Assembly: GCA_003415625.1 (NCBI GenBank)
Contig: PYIU01000003.1
Span: 4,340,001-4,404,000, forward strand
Length of the DNA: 64,000 bases
Direction of reading: 5' to 3'
DNA from: Aquanectria penicillioides
Taxonomy: Eukaryota; Ascomycota; Sordariomycetes; Hypocreales; Nectriaceae
Shown here: positions 13,701 through 22,788 of the stretch, one piece after another
How positions within the stretch are numbered: the first letter of the stretch is position 1
Layout of the letters: every line of letters begins with the position of its first letter
Translations under genes and position numbers: made by a program
The notes under the pieces: model-generated
The model's database searches: none
Told to the model about the DNA's origin: nothing
Seen by the model: only the letters and a program-made list of their open reading frames with translations

Positions 13701-13760
13701 AGTCCAATTAGTGATGGGCAGCGCAGCGGGGATGGGGACTCAAGTTCTCTCTCACCCTAG
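10704..13760 (+). CDS. WD40-repeat protein of MABP1/WDR62 type
   Basis: The frame is intact, 1018 residues from the ATG at 10704. The frame stays open further upstream, but the added residues look non-conserved. The N-terminus is Ser/Arg-rich (about residues 1-35). About residues 40-770 carry two consecutive WD40 propellers, with blades such as ATCVALSRCGRYLAVGE, KFLASLGAANDGFLYVWKI and KVVSVGSDGTMMIWALDL. The arrangement resembles animal MAPKBP1/WDR62 and its uncharacterised fungal relatives. A low-complexity basic Ser/Pro tail follows (RRPSLPAL and similar motifs), then a helical C-terminus from about residue 910 (TCRTLRAYRKKLASAE) that may form a coiled coil. In animals these proteins scaffold JNK signalling and spindle poles. 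A fungal role is not established, and I infer only a scaffold. No intron is needed. Confidence 0.85.
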   Translation: MAATPSNSRLKFTPSNSPFLSRPSRSSRSPMRGRSYHDAASKLALKRVIGTTCSSPPGFDTVNSSFAYIAGAAVVVVDVDGDRHSQRFYRARPTATPLYSVTSFQNAPSTPTATPKANDSRGRVAPSFRDSPHSQADWGDSPGSRTWTSRERIKAATCVALSRCGRYLAVGETGYAPRVLIFSLHDSSSDTPLVCISEHAFGVRAVAWSSDTKFLASLGAANDGFLYVWKIDPRTGAAKLFQQNRCTSYIKDMVWMGHNLITLGVRHAKMWKVDEASAISPTKKTFLNDSASTPPSQRTLPGRNILLGSLLEATFSCAAVVSDKNLIICSETGDVCILDDDDRQMKLLKVLGLNFHITSITIKGNVAYVGGKGGHFATLDVEAVLNCRASCVLDTNQSSNGLVALGFLTNKLVTIDSRHSIDIWNSDHIPGKDAQAVATIPIPGHGDPVTGIQVLRKPNELDASFLTWTVSGNVTFWGLDGCVKASIDVPIEINEPENELDPINQLTYARTTCDGKLLVAADRLGILRVTDISNKDSLLDIKAHSSDCRYVNVYENESKFLMASCGRDRTTQLFHRTLDGSIEHFQTLEFAAKVVQVLIPSEDKVLTCSFDRTLQVHDLITREGDPDAIAAIPSRVISLKASPASMVIGTDEKTVFVSLLDRSVCQFDLNTGRQLACFKCMDEGGVESAVLDSLTVGHWLPKDQDFLLGMSNTDKSIRLYDAQTGAFLDREWGHTEAINGVCLADDEDGSRKVVSVGSDGTMMIWALDLNDPVLGSMSRDPSPIKDGVSSRPPLRRVLSKAELAEFQRPSPASGRRSPPRTIQRRTSRFNLAASTMKTSTNTFPTSPSSSTIMADTPSRRPSADSRATSPPASPKSRVTRRPSLPALGTSALGTSARRKTSSSNLRGFGSLNMATEQTCRTLRAYRKKLASAEPIGQEVLSELDQELRLTAAALGDRAIRSKAMNETVLSGLLDQYSERLVTLLDEKLRLTHHRERDGDSPISDGQRSGDGDSSSLSP

Positions 13761-14189
13761 TACATTACTATCATATGTATTATCACTGGGCATAGTCCTT
13801 TTTTCTTGTCTTTTTTTTTTCTTAACTTGGGTCACCTGGGTATAGGCGTTATGGTTGATAAAGTTGTTTCATTTTCGGTTGGGCGGCCACAGGACAGAAG
13901 CCGAGCGAAGAGAGCATACCGCCGGCTGTCTTCCAATATGATACCACTGGGTTTGGAGTTTACACTAGGCATTTTAGATTTTGCTATTCAGGTCACAGTC
14001 CATTATAGCAGGGGTATTGACCCTGCATTGACTTACCAATGCTTCATTCGCAGCCGAGACTTGGCCTTTGGCATCATGCCAACGCAACTAGATATCCATC
14101 TTGATCATCGTGACAACTCTCTGCACATCGCTGTGTAACGAAAAGCTCGCTTGCCGCGCTTGACGATAGCGGGTTGACGTTCAGGGGTA

Positions 14190-14197
14190 TCACGTGA
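14190..14197. promoter_or_regulatory. TCACGTGA palindrome, copy 1
   Basis: An 8-bp palindrome with a CACGTG E-box core, the type of site bound by bHLH factors such as Cbf1 in yeasts. It lies 440 bp upstream of the BRD8-like start. Binding is inferred. Confidence 0.45.
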
Positions 14198-14311
14198 TCT
14201 TATATGCTTTAGCGCTCTTTGCGGCTCTTGTCGGCTGAGAGCCAAATTTCTTCCCTGCATCATCGAAATTTTTGAACTTTGCCTGCTCGAGCCACTCCTC
14301 GGTCATCCCTG

Positions 14312-14319
14312 TCACGTGA
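14312..14319. promoter_or_regulatory. TCACGTGA palindrome, copy 2
   Basis: A second identical 8-bp palindrome, 122 bp from the first and about 311 bp upstream of the BRD8-like ATG. Two exact copies in one promoter make chance less likely than for either one alone. Confidence 0.45.
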
Positions 14320-14629
14320 TATCTGGCCAGACGATCGCGATTCTCCAAAGAAAAAAAAAAACACCACACACAGTTAGGCGGCGAGCGCGTATCACGGAAC
14401 AGGCCCCAAAACCCCATCCATACCCGATGATAGGCCTCAAGGTCACCACTGCCAGATCTGGAGTCATCGTCTAAGGTTGCCTGTACGTATTGATAGATCC
14501 CCGACCCTGCGCGCCCTCGTAGCCGTTTGATGACGTCTAACCCCCAGTGCTCAATAGACCGTGGCGCCTGTTCATCTTCTTGCGAGACGTGAAGGCCCCC
14601 TGGAAAGCTGGCGTGGCGGATCGCGGGGC

Positions 14630-17600
14630 ATGAATCAACCGGCTCCCTATACGCCCCTCGAGTCGCTGTTCCTATTCCAGTCGCTGCTCACCCACGGGGT
14701 CGACAACGGGGCCTTCGCGCGCATCTCGGAGCTACTTATCAACAACACTCTCATCAAAGAGGGCAACACATATGATCCCACACGACTGAGACCGGACGCG
14801 CTGCGGCAGTTGTTCCTGCTGCTTCTGCGAGATGAGCTGAAGAGCGAAAGCGAACGGGTTGATGCATCCGATGCACCTACGGCCTCACCTTCATCCAAGA
14901 AGAGGAAGCTCAACAGTCCACCACTGCCGACGCTGAAGGATGTGTATGAAAACGTCGAAAAAGTTCCCATCCTAGTCGACCGACTCTACGCGCGATACCG
15001 CGACCACGTTATCAAGCAGATTCGAGAGGATGAACAACGGTTCGAGAAGGTGCAGAAGGACATTCAGCTGCTAGAGCGGACGGAGAGGGAGCGACGCGCC
15101 AGGGCGGCCAGCCAGAATGGAACACCGGTTCTTGCGCCACGAGAAGTGAAGCCTGCGATCGCAACCAATGGCCCTGCACCAACACCATTGCCAAATTCGG
15201 CTTCGACTCCCTCTGCTCTCCGAAGGGCGCCAACGTCGCATACGCCTGTCATACCTCCAAAGCCCCCAACTACTCACATTGCGCCTCCCACTGTTGCTCC
15301 TCCAAGCCACCTGCCGCCTGGGACAACACCGATACGACCATCTCCATCGCCAAAACCTCCGAATGGAACCAGTTCTGTGCTTCAGGCTCCCACTGGTGTA
15401 CCACAAGCTGGTCCTCGCCCGTTGCAACCACCCGCACAAGCTCCCAAGCAGGCTATCTCTCCTCGACCAGAAGTCGGAATCAAGCCAAAGGATACACCTG
15501 TGACGCCTCAAGCTACCACACCTGTCGGAGCTGCGCTAAAGTGGGAGAAGCCCTATCAGCCTCCTCATGCCCAGACCCCGACTCCGCGGCAATACCAGTC
15601 ACCCGCCCAACCAGGTCAGCCTGGGCAGCCAGGAACTCAGCACACACAGCAAGGGCAGCAACAGTGGTATCCCCAGCCAACTGCTCAGTATCCACCACAG
15701 GCCGCAGGGCAGCAGAGTCTACCTCATCTTCCACAGCCCCCGCAGCCTCAGCAGCCTCAACAGCCCCAGCAGCCTCAACCGCCTCAACCGCCTCAGCAGT
15801 CGCAACAGCCTCAGCAACCACAGCTCACCAAGGCACAGCACTCGCAGCATCCTCCTCGCCCTCAGCCACAGCCTACACAACCGCAACCACAGCCACCAAA
15901 ACACCCACAACAGCATCCTCAGCCGCATCCGCCGCAGGCAGTCCAGCAACATCCTCAGGCTCAGACCCAACCTCCCCCTCCTCAGCCTCCACAGCCTCCA
16001 CAACCTCCACAACCACCACAGCTTCAACAGCCGCAACAGCAGCCTCAGCAGCCTCAGCGCCCTCAACCTCAACCTCGAACCACGCCCGGCAAGCCTGTAC
16101 TTGTGCCACCCCAGACAGCCAGTCAAGTAGCTCCGCCTCTCCAGCCAGCACCTCCACGGCCAACGGGAGAAGCTTCAGTTGTTCAGCCGCCCCAGGCTCG
16201 TCCTTCTTCAACAACCCCAGTACCACCTCCAACCCGTCACATCCAACCGCCTCAAGGTCAAGCCCAGCAGGTTCCTCGGCAAATTGCTTCAGCTTCTCCC
16301 ACCCCCCCTGCTGTGACGACACCAGTTGTTCCACCGCAACCGCAACGATGGCCTCAGGCTTTGCAGCAGCAGCAACAACAGCAGCAGAAGCAGAAGCAGC
16401 AGCAGCAGCAGCAGCAGCAGGCACAACCTGCATCACACACCGCATCGCCTGCCCCCCTCCCCTCGCAGAAAGACAAGGCGTATACCTCACCTTACGTTGC
16501 TCAACCTCCACGACCTGCAATCCCGGAGCATGTCATTCGACAGACCATCAATACCCCTACCAAGCGCCATGGTACTCCATCTGCCCCCCAAACACCCGTA
16601 TCAGCCACCCCTACGCACCTTACTCATGGATTCGGAACCCGTTGGGCCTCTCAATCCACTCCTTCCACTCCCAAACCTCTCAGTGCGGAGCCTGAGAGCC
16701 CGGCATACGAGCCCGTAAGCCCGCCACAGCAGCCCGCCACTCTACCGAGCTCTGCAAGCTCTACACCTAGACCAATCAAAAAACAGACCCCAAAGCCATT
16801 TCCAAAGGTCGAACCCAATACCTCAAAGTCAACTCGTGGCCGGTCTGTTCGAAGTGGTCAGAAGGGCCGTGGAGTGAGTGCCACTCCTTCACTTCCCCGG
16901 ACACGACGAAGCCAGTCTGTGATGTCCCATACAGACGAGCCTATCACAGAGTCTTCCGAACCTGCCCCCAAGATTAAGGATGAGGAGGCAACCCCAAGAC
17001 CTACAGAGGAGACTGGCGATACCACTGCTGATGAGAGCGTTCCCAGTCGGCCCCAGATTGTGACGCCAAGCAGCGTCTCATCAAGGCTGCACAAGCGGAA
17101 ACGGCAAGAGACTCCTCCCGGTCTCCCGGTGCCGGCCACGCAAGTCCTGTGGACGCGGGGCTTCACCAAGGTCTCATCCTCCGCTTTGGATCAAATTTCC
17201 AGCCACCGCGATGCAAACATGTTCGCTACTGCCCTCCGAGAGAAGGACGCTCCTAATTATCGACAAATTGTACTTCAGCCACAGGACATAACCTCGATCC
17301 GCTCTGCTATCAAGCATGGCAACAAGGCCGCCGTTCAAGCTGCCGGAAATCTCCCTGGAGGCGACCCTGGCACTGCTCACGTCTACTTGCCTTTGTCAGA
17401 TGAACTAGTTCCTCCCAAGGGCATCATCAACAGTGCTCAGCTTGAGAGGGAGCTTGTTCACATGTTCTGCAATGCCATTATGTATAACCCTGACCCCGAC
17501 CGCGGACCTGGCTCTGCGTTCATGAAGCGCTCCCAGGACGAGGAAGAGGAGATTGTTGGATATCGACTTGATGAGAACGGTGTGGTCAAGAACACACGCA

Positions 17601-17800
17601 GCATGTTTGTCGAAGTCGAGAAACTCTTGGGTGACCTGCGAAGTGCCGAAAAGGAACGCAGCGCGCCACCTCCGTCAGCAACTCGTCCCGCCAGTGTAGC
17701 TACGCCAGCAGAGGATACGGCTGAAGATGATGACGACACCGTAGCTGAGCGAGAGGCTGGCGCAGGGACTGTCAAACGCCGACGTGTAGGGCGGGGCTGA
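14630..17800 (+). CDS. BRD8-like bromodomain protein, probable NuA4 histone acetyltransferase subunit
   Basis: The frame is intact, 1056 residues from the ATG at 14630 (MNQPAPYTPLESLFLFQSLL). The open frame extends to a GTG at 14561, which is not a likely eukaryotic start. Residues 1-70 form the conserved N-terminal helical region seen in fungal BRD8 homologues, and about residues 95-180 are charged and probably coiled. About residues 190-700 are extreme low complexity: Pro/Gln/Ala/Ser, with PQ runs and a near-pure glutamine stretch encoded at about 16363-16419. The C-terminus, about residues 850-1010, carries a bromodomain-like fold (SAIKHGNKAAVQ, LVHMFCNAIMYNPDPDRG, MFVEVEKLLGDL). BRD8 in animals is a NuA4/TIP60 subunit that docks on chromatin, and that role is inferred here. 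Acetyl-lysine binding cannot be judged from sequence alone. Confidence 0.8.
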   Translation: MNQPAPYTPLESLFLFQSLLTHGVDNGAFARISELLINNTLIKEGNTYDPTRLRPDALRQLFLLLLRDELKSESERVDASDAPTASPSSKKRKLNSPPLPTLKDVYENVEKVPILVDRLYARYRDHVIKQIREDEQRFEKVQKDIQLLERTERERRARAASQNGTPVLAPREVKPAIATNGPAPTPLPNSASTPSALRRAPTSHTPVIPPKPPTTHIAPPTVAPPSHLPPGTTPIRPSPSPKPPNGTSSVLQAPTGVPQAGPRPLQPPAQAPKQAISPRPEVGIKPKDTPVTPQATTPVGAALKWEKPYQPPHAQTPTPRQYQSPAQPGQPGQPGTQHTQQGQQQWYPQPTAQYPPQAAGQQSLPHLPQPPQPQQPQQPQQPQPPQPPQQSQQPQQPQLTKAQHSQHPPRPQPQPTQPQPQPPKHPQQHPQPHPPQAVQQHPQAQTQPPPPQPPQPPQPPQPPQLQQPQQQPQQPQRPQPQPRTTPGKPVLVPPQTASQVAPPLQPAPPRPTGEASVVQPPQARPSSTTPVPPPTRHIQPPQGQAQQVPRQIASASPTPPAVTTPVVPPQPQRWPQALQQQQQQQQKQKQQQQQQQQAQPASHTASPAPLPSQKDKAYTSPYVAQPPRPAIPEHVIRQTINTPTKRHGTPSAPQTPVSATPTHLTHGFGTRWASQSTPSTPKPLSAEPESPAYEPVSPPQQPATLPSSASSTPRPIKKQTPKPFPKVEPNTSKSTRGRSVRSGQKGRGVSATPSLPRTRRSQSVMSHTDEPITESSEPAPKIKDEEATPRPTEETGDTTADESVPSRPQIVTPSSVSSRLHKRKRQETPPGLPVPATQVLWTRGFTKVSSSALDQISSHRDANMFATALREKDAPNYRQIVLQPQDITSIRSAIKHGNKAAVQAAGNLPGGDPGTAHVYLPLSDELVPPKGIINSAQLERELVHMFCNAIMYNPDPDRGPGSAFMKRSQDEEEEIVGYRLDENGVVKNTRSMFVEVEKLLGDLRSAEKERSAPPPSATRPASVATPAEDTAEDDDDTVAEREAGAGTVKRRRVGRG
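16363..16419 (+). repeat. CAG/CAA trinucleotide repeat encoding polyglutamine
   Basis: The run lies inside the BRD8-like gene. It codes for an uninterrupted glutamine stretch broken only by two lysines (aag). The final part is a pure (CAG)n tract, so length polymorphism between strains is likely. Confidence 0.9.
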
Positions 17801-18085
17801 AACGATTTGACGTAACTCAGCACGGAAGTGACTTTGGATGAATACTTTGAATGCTGCGCGATAATTGCAGCTTGTACTTTTTTGTTATTGTGTATAGCGT
17901 TTAGAATTGCCACCTGTTAATTACCACCCCCTCTACAAGCTCTCTGCACGAGCCTACGCAAATGCAATGCCGTTAAATACAATACGCTGGAGCTAATAAG
18001 TTCGCTACAGCAAGTTCTTCATACTTCATGGTCCATGCCCCATGCCCTAAACGCCATGCCTCTCCCAATGTGTCGTTGCTATGAA

Positions 18086-19640
18086 TTACTCCAACTTGGT
18101 GCCAACTTGAGATGTGCTCGATCTGTTGCTATGCCCGCCCTTCTTGGACCCTGCATCGTCATCTGCAGGTCGCTTGCGAGGCCAATCAGGGCAGATGTCA
18201 ATGTTTTCTCTGGGAAACCACCATTCGAGGAAGAGGAAGAAGAGATAGTTAACCACTACAACGACGCAGAAGAGCTTGCCGGCCCAGATGCCACAGCCGT
18301 AGTAGCGCTTGAGTCGATCGATCAACGCGAAATTGCGAACCCGACTGCCGTTGTAGCCTCCGGGGTCTGTGCCGTAGAATTCCTCTTCTGGGATCGTGCC
18401 GGTAATTCCGTCATAAACGCGTTCCGTACGCATGGCGACGTTTTGCCAAGAGTACATCTTCTTGACCTGGTCATGGAACTTCTCGGTGCGGATCTTCCCG
18501 TCTCGCATAGCAGTGATGGCCTTGCCCGTGGCCAGGACGAGATCATCTTCTTCCGGTTTGGAGAAGGTGGTCATGTGAGAGGGGAGGACTTCTGGAATAC
18601 CGCCAACCTGGGTGCACACGACGTAGAGGCCACAACTGGCCGCTTCGACAATGACGGTGCCAAAGGCTTCCGTGAGAGAAGGGTGGAGATAGATGTGGCC
18701 GCGAACCATGACATCTCGGACTTCCTCGTGGCGAACGGGTCCGAGCATTTCCACGCGGTCCTCGAGGACGTTGGTTTCAACCATTTGTTCGAGATCAATG
18801 GCTTTGGGTCCAGAACCAGCAATGATGAAGCGGGTATTTGGATGATTCTCAAGCACACGGGGAATGGCAGCGATGAGAAGATCAGTGCCTTTGTTGTAAA
18901 ATAGACGCGAGATGACGACAATGGTGATCATGTCACGAGGCCCAAAGCGTTGAGGGGGAGGGTATGGTGGATTTTCTTGGTGGAAACTAGGCCCCTGCGG
19001 TGAGGTGACGGGATAGTCACGAGGACGGAAATCGTCCGCAACGACAGCGTTTGGGATCACAGAGACCATGAGGGGGTCAAGGGACGCCCGGAGCACTGTA
19101 TTCTCTTTGCTGGGGAGGGATGAGTGGACGATCTGAGTAGCTGGATGACAAGACTTACCAGGTATGGCTCACACAGATGCTGTGGTCCACGTCACTTAGA
19201 ATGAACTTGAGAAGCTTATTGGTAAGAATACTGGCGGCATCGGCAAAACCAAACAGCGAGTGGTCGGTGAAGACGGTGCGCAAGCCCATGGTGCGGCCAT
19301 GCAAAATGGCTTCATTGGAAAAACTGCTGAGACTGCCATGGCCATGGACGATCTCGATCCGCTCCCGGATCAGGATGTTTCGAAAGATAGGGAAACACGA
19401 AAGAACAGTAGGGAAGCTGGCTGCGCGGAAAATGATGAAGAAGGGGACGTGATAGACCTTGATGCCGTTGGTGAGGTAGCGGACGCCTTTGCGATCGTCG
19501 TAGGCGTGGGTGATGATGATGACCTTGTGGCCACGGTCGACGAGTTTAGTTGAGAGCTGGTATATGTGGGACTCTATTCCTCCGGGCTGTGGGAAGAAGA
19601 AATCGCTAACCATAGCGATGTTGTACGTGCGGCGTGTCAT
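18086..19640 (-). CDS. GPI3: Gpi3/PIG-A, catalytic subunit of GPI N-acetylglucosaminyltransferase
   Basis: This enzyme transfers GlcNAc from UDP-GlcNAc to phosphatidylinositol on the cytosolic face of the ER, the first step of GPI anchor synthesis. Two exons (19640-19159 and 19109-18086) are joined over a 49-nt intron (gtaagt...cag) to give 501 residues, with the sequence across the junction reading [18 protein letters not shown]. The N-terminus [20 protein letters not shown] is the family signature of the first GT-B domain. The GT4 E-x7-E motif is EAFGTVIVE, about residues 308-316. A single membrane segment lies at about residues 440-459 ([20 protein letters not shown]), followed by a short basic tail, as in the family. 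The gene is divergent from DBP6 with about 450 bp between them. The call is firm. Confidence 0.96.
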
Positions 19641-20093
19641 CGTGGCGGCGTTGATGAAGATGTGCGTGGTGGAGTGAGGGCTCCCGTCATGGCTGAAAGG
19701 GGGCGGCTTGTCCTGGTGATGTCGTCATCCGGCATTCGCCGGGGCTGAGACTCGTGCAGACGGTCGCTGATGCTTTCTTTGTATCGGTTTTAATCCGCAG
19801 ATGATTGATTCAGGCCGTCTCATGCCTCATCTCTCATGCCGCATCTCATCACAATCTCATCTCAAAATGCTGAGCATGGATTCCACGTGTAAGTACACAC
19901 GAGAGAGTGGGGCATGTGCCAAGCGTGGGCGTTTACGATAAAGTTAGCGGTCAAGAGCGGCAGAATCACGATAAGACTCCAACCGGCCCAAATTTTTGGG
20001 TGGGACTGCCATGAAGCTCTCGGCGCCCCTCCATCAAAGCAGAAATTTGGCGACCTTTGCACCTTACTAGGGGAGCAATTGATCTCGAAACCA
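19641..20093. promoter_or_regulatory. divergent promoter region, GPI3 / DBP6
   Basis: About 450 bases lie between two start codons that point away from each other, so regulatory sequence for both genes must lie here. It includes short repeated segments (ctcatgcc/ctcatctc-like) at 19817-19863. No TATA box stands out. Confidence 0.5.
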
Positions 20094-22788
20094 TGCCTTC
20101 GAGATCCGGTCTTAGGGATAAGGACGGCAAAGCGTCAGCTTCTGCCGACGCGACGCTATCGACCGACAATACCGATTCCCCAATGTCGCTGGCGCAAAGC
20201 GAAAGAGCAAAGCCCAGCACCTCGAAGACGACGACGCCAACTCCAGTTCCTCAAAGTCGAAACGAAAGTGGAACGCAGCAGATGAGTCTTGCGACTCTCC
20301 TGAGCCTGGAAGCAAGAAGTCAAAAACCTCCGTTCACCAAGGAGAAGAGACTCCTGCGCAAACCGAGGGTGAAGATGCGCCCGAAGGGAAGAAGAAGAGA
20401 AAGAAGATCAGGAGAGGAAAAAAGCGAACTGGTGCTGTAATGTCTGATGAGGTCGATGATGACACTCTGGAGGCAACGCCAGCTTCGAAAACTGTGAAGG
20501 ATGCAGCCGCTGAACAGAAGAAGGAAGAGAAGGAAGAAAAGAAGGAAAGGAAGGGAAAAAAGGAAAAGAAGGAGAGGGAAAAGAAAGAAAAGTCAAAGGA
20601 CTCCCATCCAGAATCGACAGACGTCGACACTCGCACAGAGGATATTTCCATGGTTGATGCTGGAGACTCGGTAGGAACACCAGAGGAGGACGATGTCCAA
20701 GAGAAGGCAACAAAACGAAGAGAAAAGAAGAAGAAACAAAAGGATTCAGAACCAGCCGAGGAAGAAGACGAGGATAATGAGATTGCAAAGAGACACAAGT
20801 CGGTTCTCGAGCGCAAAACCAAGTCACTGAAGCTGGCTAGGGAGATGGCTCAGGATGATTCAGACGATTCAGACCTTGGTGAGCTTCATGGTTTAGAGCC
20901 GCTTCCACAGCCTGAACCGATATCTCTCACCACATCCAGACCAGCTTACGAGACGCTCCCGTCTTGGTTGGCCGAGCCGATTCGTGTTTCTCAGGATACT
21001 CGCACACCGTTTGTTGAGCTTGGAGTCCTGCCCAAGGCTTCCCGTGTGCTCGAGGAAAAGGGCTTCCGAGAGGCATTTGCTGTGCAGACCGCGGCCATTC
21101 CCCTATTGCTGCCTACGAGCAAAAAGCAACCCGGAGATGTTCTTGTGTCAGCAGCGACTGGGTCAGGAAAGACTTTGGCTTATGCTCTACCCATCACGCG
21201 CGACATTAGCCAAGGCGTGGTGACAAGACTCCGGGCCCTCGTGGTTCTTCCAACCCGCGAACTTGTTAAACAAGCACAAGACGCATTTGAGCTCTGTGCC
21301 AAGGCTTTCGAGGGTGGTGATCGCAAGAGAGTGCGTGTGGGCATCTCTGTCGGAAGTCAGTCGCTTAAAAACGAACAGGAGACGCTGATGGACCGAGAGA
21401 TTCGTTACGACCAAGTAGCTTACAAAAGATTGCAGGAGGAGAACCAACAGCGAAAACAGAATGGGGCTGCTCTAACTGCGACTGACGACCTGATCGATCC
21501 CGACTCAGACAGTACCGATCCTAGACTAAGCAGCATGCAAGGTTATGTGGTGGACTTTAATTCCAAGGTCGACGTGTTGATTTGCACTCCGGGTCGCCTT
21601 GTAGAGCACATCGAGCAGACACCGGGCTTCAGCCTTGACTACGTCCGATGGCTCGTTGTCGACGAAGCCGATAAAATTCTAGCCCAGACCTTCCAAGGTT
21701 GGCTGGATCTGGTCATGGACAGGTTCCGCGTCAACAAATTCAGTGCGCGTGACTTTCCTGACATGGACCTCTCCGGTGTTCGCAAGGTTGTTCTGAGTGC
21801 GACTCTGACACGAGATCTAAGTCTTCTCAACCAACTAGCACTTCGACGCCCACAACTCATCGTTCTCGAGAATGATGGCGACACTCAAATTGCAGAGCAT
21901 TCTCTCCCCGTGTTGCTGAAGGAGCATGCCGTGCGAGTCCACGACACAAACCTCAAGCCCCTCTATCTGCTCGAACTGCTCCAAGGCCAACACATGTTGG
22001 CCGCCGGTTCGAGGAGCGATGCAGTCCCTACTGGAGAATCCGATTCGAGTTCTGATTCGAGTTCTGATTCGAGTTCTGATTCGAGTTCTAATCCGAGTTC
22101 CGATTCTAGCTCAGACTCTGGCGCAGACACCGATAGTGGTTCAGACACAAGCTCCGACTCTGGCTCTGATTCTAGCTCCGACTCTGGCACAGACTCCGAT
22201 AGCAGTTCAGACACAAGCTCTGACTCGAATTCGGATTCAGATTCGGATTCAGACTCAGATTCCCCCTCGCCAGTCCGATCGCGAAAACTCAATATTCCTA
22301 TTTCACTCATCTTCACCAAGTCTAACGAGTCCGCTCTCCGTCTATCTCGACTTTTGGCACTGCTGGATCCTTCCTTGGCCCCTCACATGGGAACCCTTAC
22401 ATCGACAACCCCAACTCACATCCGCCGCAAGACTCTTCGAGCATTCACTTCCCCATCCTCACCTTTACGCTTGCTCATCGCCTCTGATCTTGTTGCTCGA
22501 GGTATCGACTTGGCGAATCTGAATCACGTTATTAACTACGACCTGCCCCCAAGTCTTGCCAGTTACGTCCATCGTGTTGGTCGCACTGCGCGAGCCGGAA
22601 GGTCTGGATGTTCTTGGACTCTTGTCGGCGACGACGAAAGTGGTTGGTTCTGGGGAAAGATTGGAAAAGGAACTGCCATCAAGAGAGCCCAGAAAGTTGA
22701 ACGAACAAGGATTGAAGAGATGGATGAAGAGCGTGTGCAAAAGTATGAAACCGCCCTCGAGAAACTGGGCAAGGAAGCTAGACGATGA
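20094..22788 (+). CDS. DBP6: Dbp6-type DEAD-box RNA helicase (DDX51 homologue), 60S ribosome assembly
   Basis: Dbp6 is a nucleolar ATP-dependent helicase needed for early 60S maturation. From the ATG at 20440 the frame is intact for 782 residues: Lys/Glu-rich N-terminus, motif I AATGSGKT (about residue 239), motif Ia [12 protein letters not shown] at 408-411, SAT at about 453, and motif [15 protein letters not shown] at 711-723. The same frame is open upstream to about 20122 and encodes similar charged sequence ([18 protein letters not shown]) but has no ATG. A well-placed ATG at 20094 (gaaaccATGcc) lies in a neighbouring frame and would join it if CCCC at 20178-20181 lacked one C, so I give that start with reservation. 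Residues 533-607 (from 20440) are a Ser/Asp repeat inserted between the two RecA lobes. Confidence 0.9.
22036..22263 (+). repeat. Ser-Asp coding repeat inside DBP6
   Basis: Degenerate 6- and 12-bp units (gattcgagttct and variants) encode a run made almost only of Ser and Asp, with a few Gly, Thr and Asn. The 12-bp unit is nearly perfect at the left end and more diverged to the right. It interrupts the linker between the helicase lobes and would be a flexible, strongly acidic loop and a candidate CK2 substrate (inference). Confidence 0.85.

Larger units (their letters stand above)
13761..14629. other. intergenic, promoter region of the BRD8-like gene
   Basis: About 870 bases lie between the WD40 stop and the next ATG. 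The stretch contains T-rich tracts downstream of the stop and two TCACGTGA palindromes. A short minus-strand frame at 14190-14417 has no recognisable homology and I do not call it. Confidence 0.5.

Noticed and set aside
14190..14417. 75-codon minus-strand frame upstream of the BRD8-like gene
   Set aside because: No recognisable motif, poor start, and it contains the CACGTG sites expected of a promoter.
15541..16695. 384-codon alternative plus-strand frame
   Set aside because: Shadow of the Pro/Gln-rich repeats of the BRD8-like gene in another frame: almost only Ser, Thr and Ala.
18035..18904. 289-codon plus-strand frame
   Set aside because: Antisense shadow of GPI3, whose minus-strand identity is certain.
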